Below are positions 57,464 through 64,000 of a stretch of 64,000 nucleotides of DNA, in pieces. Each line of letters starts with the position of its first letter. The stretch's first letter is position 1. The stretch is from the NCBI RefSeq assembly GCF_036785885.1, contig NC_092312.1:17626001-17690000 (forward strand), read 5' to 3'. The notes below the pieces were generated by a model. That model saw only the letters and a program-made list of their open reading frames with translations, did no database searches and was not told where the DNA came from. The position numbers and the translations under genes were made by a program. Source of the stretch: Coffea arabica. Its lineage: Eukaryota; Streptophyta; Magnoliopsida; Gentianales; Rubiaceae.

Positions 57464-58706
57464 ATTGTGACAATGACAAAGTAAAAGCGTACACGCGTTT
57501 GATCTGGACTGCTAAGTTTCGTTTATGTGCTGGAAACAAAACTTGTACCAGCACTCAAAAAAAAAAAAAAAAAAGCTTCTCCTATACTGCTTGTAACTGC
57601 TCAAATTGGGGGACCGTCCCAAGCCATTTAAACTTTAAACTGAAGGGTCTTTGAAAAGACCATCATCTTTGGCTGTATTCTGCCCTACAACTCAACTGCT
57701 CTGCCTTATGTCGAGTAACATAAGTCATAAACTCAGCTAAGATATGACATGCGACCTAATGTGCCCTTCCCTTCAGACAAAAGTGGCATCCAACTATAAC
57801 CATACGCCTTAAAAGACTTCCAACCAACACCCTACAACACCAACATTATTTTCGATCGGCATACGAATATTAGAAATTAGTAAAATTTCTCCCACCAGAC
57901 GGTTTTAATTCATGTAAATACGTATTTTAGAACCAATTGGTGTTTCTCTGTTACAACGTCAAATTAAAAATATCACTATAAACTTGAGCAGGACTGGTTT
58001 TCTTTGGTGGGTAATTTGGTTCTTACCAAACGGGTTGAAAGAAAATGTTATAAAAATGTATTGAGATTTGAAAAGCATTCATAAAGTTTTTTTTCAGACA
58101 AAAAAAAAAAAAAGTAGTTCATTGTATAATCTGTTGCATAGGCCTTTTCTTGAAGTTGGGTGACAAGTATATATTAGCTAGCACGTAGAGAATGGAATAA
58201 CTGGGAGCAAGGTTGGTAGAATTTTTCATGTTTTGTGACGCAAGTAATGTGGACTAACGTCCGAGGAATTGTGTACAGGCTACCTGCTTGTTTGTTTGAT
58301 TGTTTCGTAGCGCGAGACTGGTGTTTAGAAAAAGTTTGAAAAGAGAACGGACTCATGTCGGATTAGTTTACGTGGCTAAGGGTTTGAATAGGCACCTTAA
58401 ATCCCCCAACCCCGGTATATCTTGACTCTTCCTCCCCCACCCCCTTCTCCCCTCGTTTCTTTATCTTGTTTTGTTCATCAAGAGAAATTCTTAAGTTGAT
58501 GTGATTCATTATTTAAAATAATTCATTAATTTTTCTGTCAATCATCAATTTCTATGTTACTTTTACTCTAGATTACACTAGGGGATAGTTTAACGGAGTC
58601 TAGAAACATAGACGAAGTAATTCCAACATTTTGCATCCACAATAAAAATTGTGGAAGGTGTGGAATAGTACGTGTCTTTAATCATCTGCTTGGCATACTA
58701 GAGCAT
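57464..58706. other. Intergenic DNA, no gene supported
   Basis: Homopolymer A and T tracts and unique AT-rich sequence. No recognisable coding unit is present. Confidence 0.4.
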
Positions 58707-59250
58707 AGGGGTGATGGCGAGTCAAGTTGCTTGTGAGTTGGTCAAAAGCTTGGTTTGGACTCAAGTTAATTGAGTTTGAGCTCGAGCTACTCGATTAAGT
58801 TGGCGAGTCGAGTTCGAGCATTAAGCATATTACTTAAGTGCTCAACAAACCTAATCGAGTAGCATGCATATATAAAAAAAATTATATTTTTATCAATTAC
58901 AAAATTACTTATTTGGGTTTATGTTTTAGCAATTTTATGTGAAACTTTAGTTTACTTAAGAAATTTGTGATGGGAAAAAAGTAAATTCCTAAATTCAATA
59001 TTTCTAAAACGATGAAAATTTAAAATAAGAAAACTTGAAAATGCAAGAACTTCAAACTCGAGCTTCTGAGCTTGAGCTCGACGTTGACTACTCAAACTCG
59101 ATTAGGTTTGGAGGGGATTTCGAATTGAGCTTGAGCTGAGCCACCATGTCGAGTTGAAGTCGAGTTTCGTCTCGAATGCTCATTTGAACTTGAGTACCTT
59201 AGGAAAACATCTCAAATATAACAATACTCGAGTTCAATTCGACCCGAATA
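58707..59250. repeat. hAT-like MITE of the GAGCTCGAGC family
   Basis: It begins GGGGTGATGGCGAGTCAAGT and is rich in TTGAGCTCGAGCTACTCGA-type words around an AT-rich centre. The right end is not resolved. Confidence 0.45.
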
Positions 59251-59363
59251 CATTCCAATTGGATGATGGAAATGTTGTGAATTCATTGGGATTGGGACTC
59301 TCAATTTGTTTTGAGAAGGTCCATTGAGTTAAACCGTGTGCTGCATTGTAACATAATTAGAAA

Positions 59364-59624
59364 TTAGGGTGCAAACGAGATAAGTCGAATCAAATTTTGA
59401 CTTAATAGAACCGAACCTCAACTTAGTTTTATAAAACTCAAACTCGATCTCAACTTTTAATGTAAAACTCAAATTCGAGTGGAGGTCGAGCTCGAGATTA
59501 AAAAATATGAGCTAACGAGCAAAGTATTTTTGAAATCGAGTTTGACTTCAACTCGAACTTGACTTGAGTTTGATATTAACCGAACTCAAGTTGAGCCACT
59601 CGCATTGATTTGCTTGCCGTTCTA
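59364..59624. mobile_element. hAT-like MITE with 8-bp flanking repeat
   Basis: 261 bp. The left end TAGGGTGCAAACGAGATAAG pairs with the right end, which on the other strand reads TAGAACGGCAAGCAAATCAA. The flanks ATTAGAAA and GTTAGAAA agree at 7 of 8 positions. The interior has the family GTCGAGCTCGAG words. Confidence 0.65.
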
Positions 59625-60454
59625 GTTAGAAAAAATGTGGGCTAGCCCTATTCCACAATCTAGAACGCGCTAGGTACATTTTCTAATTTCAACAAGGACA
59701 ACTAGTCAAATACAATCCTCTAGCAGTTTACGCTAACACCAATACAGTAAACAAAATTTTATTTTCAGTATTTGGTCCTAGCACTGTATAACTCTTCGTA
59801 TTTTAGTGACACTAAAAAAGTTAGTTCTATTAGGGATAGCAAAATGAAAAATTGGATGGTTAACCATGAGGTTTTTGGTTCAATTCTCAAGATGTTTAGT
59901 TTTCTTTCAAAAAAAAAAAAAAGTAAAAGGTTTCACTTGCAAATTGTCAACCATGTAACGATCAAGTAGTCAATTGAAATGGAAACACATATTTATGCAT
60001 CTATTATTTTTTTTAAAAGCAACTGAACTACCAATGTGCGGGGCAGCTAGCAAGTACTATTAAGTAGAAGTCAAGAATAAATTTGCAAAGAACAACAAAA
60101 CATATTTAGGACCAAAGATGGAATATAACAGCCCTTTTTTTCAAAAAAAAAAAAAATTGAATGAATTTGACTTCCATAATTGTTACTATAAAACTTACCT
60201 TGAGAGAGTTTTTATAGATTGTCCGCCTACATGGTTCAAACGCCAAAAGGTTGAATGTAACAGCTTTTACTAAATGAATTTTAGTGAACAAGTTAGGGGC
60301 TTTTTCATTATTTTTTCCCTCGTGATTTTGGCTGACAAAGTATCCGAGGACATATTGCTCTCTCGTGCGCATTTCCGATGAACAAAAATTACTAACTCCG
60401 ACATTGGTATAGCTACCTTTACTGAAGTAGTACGTAACATATCATCATTCAACT
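59625..60454. other. Spacer and promoter of TIC21
   Basis: No gene is recognised. The final stretch directly precedes the TIC21 start. Confidence 0.4.
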
Positions 60455-62994
60455 ATGCAAACTCTCCTCGTGCCGGCTGCTCGCTCCGGCACTGCACCGC
60501 TAGCGCCGCCGCATTCAGGGGTGTATTCAAACCCCTCACTGCCTCACCTCCTCCGCCTATCCCACCAATCGAGCCTCCACTTGGCACCACTTTCTCTCTC
60601 ATTCTCTAAACTTCTCAAAACCCACCAACCTCTGTTTTCACCACAATTATCCGCTTTCGACAACAGATTATTCAAAACCCTCGCCTCCGGCACTGTATCT
60701 ACTCATTATCCAGCCCCCAATGACGACGCTGAAAAGGCCAAGCTTGCTCAGGTCACCCAAGAACCCTCTTTTTATTTACTTGACTACTTACATCTTTTCA
60801 GCATATAGTGATTCTGGTGTGCATACATTGTAATACATCTACGATTGTACTGTTATCAGAGCTATGCAGTTTGGGAGACCACTATACATTTGGGGTTAGG
60901 GTTTTAGAGTCAGCTGAAGAATGATTACCAAAATTTTTATTTTATTGTTTTTACTCATTTTTTAAGTTAGGGCTTGATTTTAGTTGGGATTTGAATGAAA
61001 GTGGTGCCTTGTCGTTAGTGGAACTGTGAGAATCTGATAGAACCCAGTGGTTAAGATCTTGAATCTTGTCGAGGGTCTGATTCTCTCCGTCTTCGTTGCT
61101 CTTTCCCTTCTCGCTTCTTAGTTCCCACAGGCTCCCTTCTTAACAGAAAATAAAGAATCCATTTCGAAATGTGAGCTTATGAAAGGTATGATGGACTACG
61201 ACATTGCCACTATTGAGCCTCTGATTGTCATGGAATATGTTGTTTATTGGTGCTTTATTGTTGGCTGCTGATTTTCTTGGATGGTGATTTTAGGTTGCGA
61301 AGAGATTAGAGAGTACATCAAGATATTTCAAAAGATTGGGAGGCTTAGGTTTTTGGGGGCAGCTTGTTTGTACACTGGTTGCGGCTGTGATCCTATCATT
61401 TTCAGTTGTTATTACCGGGAAGATCACATCACCTGCGACGTTTTATGCAACAGCTGGAGGAATTGCAGCTGCTTTCATTTCTGTTTTCTGGTCTTTTGGC
61501 TACATTCGTCTCTCTGAAAAGCTTCGGAAGACTGCCAATGATCCTTCCAAGGTAAGAGATTATAACTCTAATGCACAGATTACGTTTTAGAGTTATTTGT
61601 TGAGAATTGGAATTCAACTTCTATTGCCGTTTTCTCTTGTATAAATTCCAGTTTTTTTATGGAGATGAAATGGCACAATACAAGTGTACTTAGCATCGTT
61701 GGGTACAAGAGAATATATTTACTTTGAACCTACAATTGTGGACAGTTTGATACACATATTGTGGACAGTTTATTGTTTGGCATTATAAGCTGGGGCCTTT
61801 CTGCACATATTATGCTTCCATTTGATGCACTTAAGCTGACTTGCATCAGAGAAGTGAAACACAAAATGGATGATATTTTCCAATAAATCTTTTTTGATTT
61901 CTTCTTTAGATCTCTTTGCTTATATGAGGCATCCAATCCTTCTAAATAATAGAGAATGCCAAAAAGGGAATGATATGTACATGCTCCAAAAAGCTTCTTG
62001 CACACCTCTACTAATGTATTTTGCCTACCATAATGCATTGGCTGACCACTTACGGGAATGAGTGATAAGTGGACCCAGTATTACATTTGAAAGGGAACTT
62101 TGGGAGCCAGTGAACAATAGCTATTGTATGCCATTTTGCTATCCTGCTTTCCAAGAGGAATTTTGTCATGCTATTACATTCACTGTCTTGATCACTGAAT
62201 TTTTGTTAGATTTTTTATTCTTTCTTCATGCTTGCTTCTCAGCTTGTGATTTTGTTTATGACTTTTCTTTTTGCAAGCACTCTGTTGATCGCGGGCTGGT
62301 TTAGCTTTGTCCATTAGTGAGTATACCCACATAAGTATAGTTTCCACAGGGCTTTGTTTCCTTATGTTGTATCGCTCTTTATCCTGCTTAAATAACTTGT
62401 GGAACTCAGGTCTCAGGGTATTGTATTTTTCAGGAAAAAAGAAGATTATATGTCTGGTAGAGAAAGGCATGTTATTCAGTTTGATTATGTTTGCAGGCTC
62501 CTCCACGTGCTGATGTCGTTAAAAGTCTGAAAAATGGTATAGTTGTGAACCTTCTGGGAATGGGTGCGGCAATACTTGGCATGCAAGCCACTGTAGGATT
62601 GCTGGTTGCCAAGGCTCTCACCACATCAGCTAATCCTTATTATCAGGGTGTCGCTCCTGGAAGCAGTCCTGTTCTTGCATTGGATGTGTTCTTGGTACAG
62701 GTAACTCTCTGTGATGGTTCGAGTTTGATTATGGATGAGCTGAATTAGTCTAATTGTTACCATAATTCTGAAATTTTCATTAGATTTGAGCTTCTGCTAT
62801 GAACAACTTTTATAAGAGAACTATAAATCTTATGCTAATTTGTTAACCTTCATTCTAACTGCTGTCTATTTTGTTTACAGGCATCAGCAAATACTATCCT
62901 TTCACATTTTCTGGGCCTTGTATTCTCGCTCGAATTGTTGCGGTCAGTCACCCTGCCGCCTTCAGAAAGCATTCCAGTTTTCAAGGCTGCATGA
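60455..62994 (+). CDS. TIC21: Chloroplast inner-envelope protein TIC21 / PIC1
   Basis: Four exons: 60455-60751, 61294-61551, 62497-62700 and 62881-62994, encoding 290 residues. A Ser/Pro/Leu-rich plastid transit peptide (about the first 90 residues) precedes RLESTSRYFKRLGGLGFWGQ. Four hydrophobic segments then follow: VCTLVAAVILSFSVVITG, ATAGGIAAAFISVFWSFGY, GIVVNLLGMGAAILGMQATV and ILSHFLGLVFSLELL. Family members in Arabidopsis (At2g15290) and cyanobacteria have this DUF3611 layout. The protein sits in the inner envelope and has been linked both to protein import and to iron transport, so its primary role is debated. Splice borders are GT-AG and phases agree. Confidence 0.93.
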
Positions 62995-63777
62995 ACTCCA
63001 ACTAGAAGCTGATCAAAATACTTTGATAATAGTTAAATCATCTTTTGCTAGCGTTTCTGTAGTGTGCTTTTAATGCTGTACTGTAACTTGACATGTATCA
63101 TGTTTTGGTACAACACCGTTAAAGAGGCCATTGACTTTCTAGTACGTTTGCATAAAGAGATTAGCATATTCAGCATTTCTGGTGTTCTCTCTGTGTCATG
63201 GAAACACAGAAATTTCGAGTCGGGTGCATTTGTTTTCAAAGAAAATTGACCATTTGTGCTTGATTATGGAAGTGATGCTGGTTTTGTCATTTAGGAGTAC
63301 CAATAGATAAAAATGTTGTGACGAAGTTGTATGAAGTGCCCAAGGGGCCCAACCAAGATTTTTGTAGGTTCAGAATTTTATTCAATTTTCTCTCTATCCG
63401 ACTTTGCCTGGATTTCATCTATCCGATTGGGCTGAAAATTGTGCTATGCCATAACTGAAGTCGAGAATTTTTTCAAACCGTGGAAGATGTTACTGTATAA
63501 AACGATTCAATACAAACGTAACACTCTGGGGAAACAATTGAAGTTGATAATTCCACCATAAATAATGCCGAAGTACCCCAAGTACTTCTTTAGTTTGACA
63601 TTTACTCGAGGATTAAGAGGTGCAACACTCGGGAGTGTTTAAACATCAGAAAATCGTCTCAAGGAAAATAAGATCAATCTGCCACTTCAATTCACATAAT
63701 CTCAAGGTTATCCACCTTTAGGGAGATGCGTTAAATATCAGGAAAGGATCTACAAACCAAACTTGGGAATCACATGG
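62995..63777. other. 3' flank of TIC21, convergent with the next gene
   Basis: Unique sequence that should contain the TIC21 3' UTR and that of the minus-strand gene. No coding signal is seen. Confidence 0.4.
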
Positions 63778-64000
63778 TCAAGCACCTGCTTCCGCAGACA
63801 TGGTCTGTTGCCTAAACTCTTCATTAGCTTTATTGAAGAACTGATCCCAACCACTCCCTGGACTCGTATCCAGGTAATCATAGGGAACTGCAGTTCTCAT
63901 ACCTGGTCGAACTCCACACTGGCTCTCTATCATTCTAAACTCCAAAACCTTTCCCTCTTCTTTCAGATTCTCTTCCAATTCTTCCCAATCAAATAGCAGC
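63778..64000 (-). CDS. C-terminal exon of an unrecognised gene running off the right edge
   Basis: The minus-strand frame is open from the window edge to a stop at 63778. It encodes about 73 residues ending QQTMSAEAGA, with a Glu-rich start (FDWEELEENLKEEGKVLEFR) and a block rich in Gly, Pro and Tyr (ESQCGVRPGMRTAVPYDYLD). The low-degeneracy wording looks like a conserved protein, but I do not recognise the family. Start and upstream exons are outside the window. Confidence 0.55.
   Translation of the reverse strand, partial: LLFDWEELEENLKEEGKVLEFRMIESQCGVRPGMRTAVPYDYLDTSPGSGWDQFFNKANEEFRQQTMSAEAGA

Overview
This window is nuclear DNA from a flowering plant, most likely a core eudicot and probably an asterid. 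The genes have several exons with GT-AG introns, many products carry plastid or secretory leaders, and AT-rich intergenic DNA is full of MITEs, SINEs, Helitron and MULE relics and one long solo LTR. I cannot name the species from sequence alone.

Layout, left to right. 1-10.4 kb (minus strand): a tandem cluster of secreted metal-dependent cyclase (kynurenine-formamidase-like) genes. It has one partial gene running off the left edge, one complete six-exon gene, and an orphan third first exon about 0.8 kb upstream of the complete gene. 10.6-19.4 kb: repeat-rich DNA with a SINE with clear target duplications, a solo LTR nested in a hAT-like MITE, and two Stowaway MITEs. 19.5-20.7 kb (plus): an intronless secreted LRR protein. 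25.5-27.3 kb (plus): a five-exon SLX9-like ribosome-biogenesis gene. 28.0-30.3 kb (minus): STRESS ENHANCED PROTEIN 1. 32.8-39.1 kb (plus): NhaD-type Na+/H+ antiporter NHD1, ten exons. 39.7-43.6 kb (minus): plastidial phosphoglycerate dehydrogenase. 44.4-49.5 kb: a mobile-element block with a non-autonomous Helitron, a Pack-MULE carrying a PHR2 (photolyase-like) gene fragment, and a fold-back palindrome. 50.0-50.9 kb (minus): SGNH carbohydrate esterase. 52.8-56.2 kb (minus): an LRR receptor-like pseudokinase gene with one frameshift. 60.5-63.0 kb (plus): TIC21/PIC1. 63.8-64.0 kb (minus): the 3' end of an unrecognised gene.

The minus-strand genes cyclase, SEP1, PGDH, SGNH esterase and LRR pseudokinase come in the same order as the Arabidopsis loci I recall as At4g34180, 34190, 34200, 34215 and 34220. 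TIC21 beside an LRR kinase recalls the At2g15290/At2g15300 neighbourhood. The window therefore looks like an ancestral eudicot block. The genes do not form one pathway, but four products (SEP1, NHD1, PGDH, TIC21) are predicted to act in the chloroplast. The most notable items are the Pack-MULE, the cyclase cluster with two competing first exons, the frameshifted pseudokinase gene and a GC-AG intron in SLX9.
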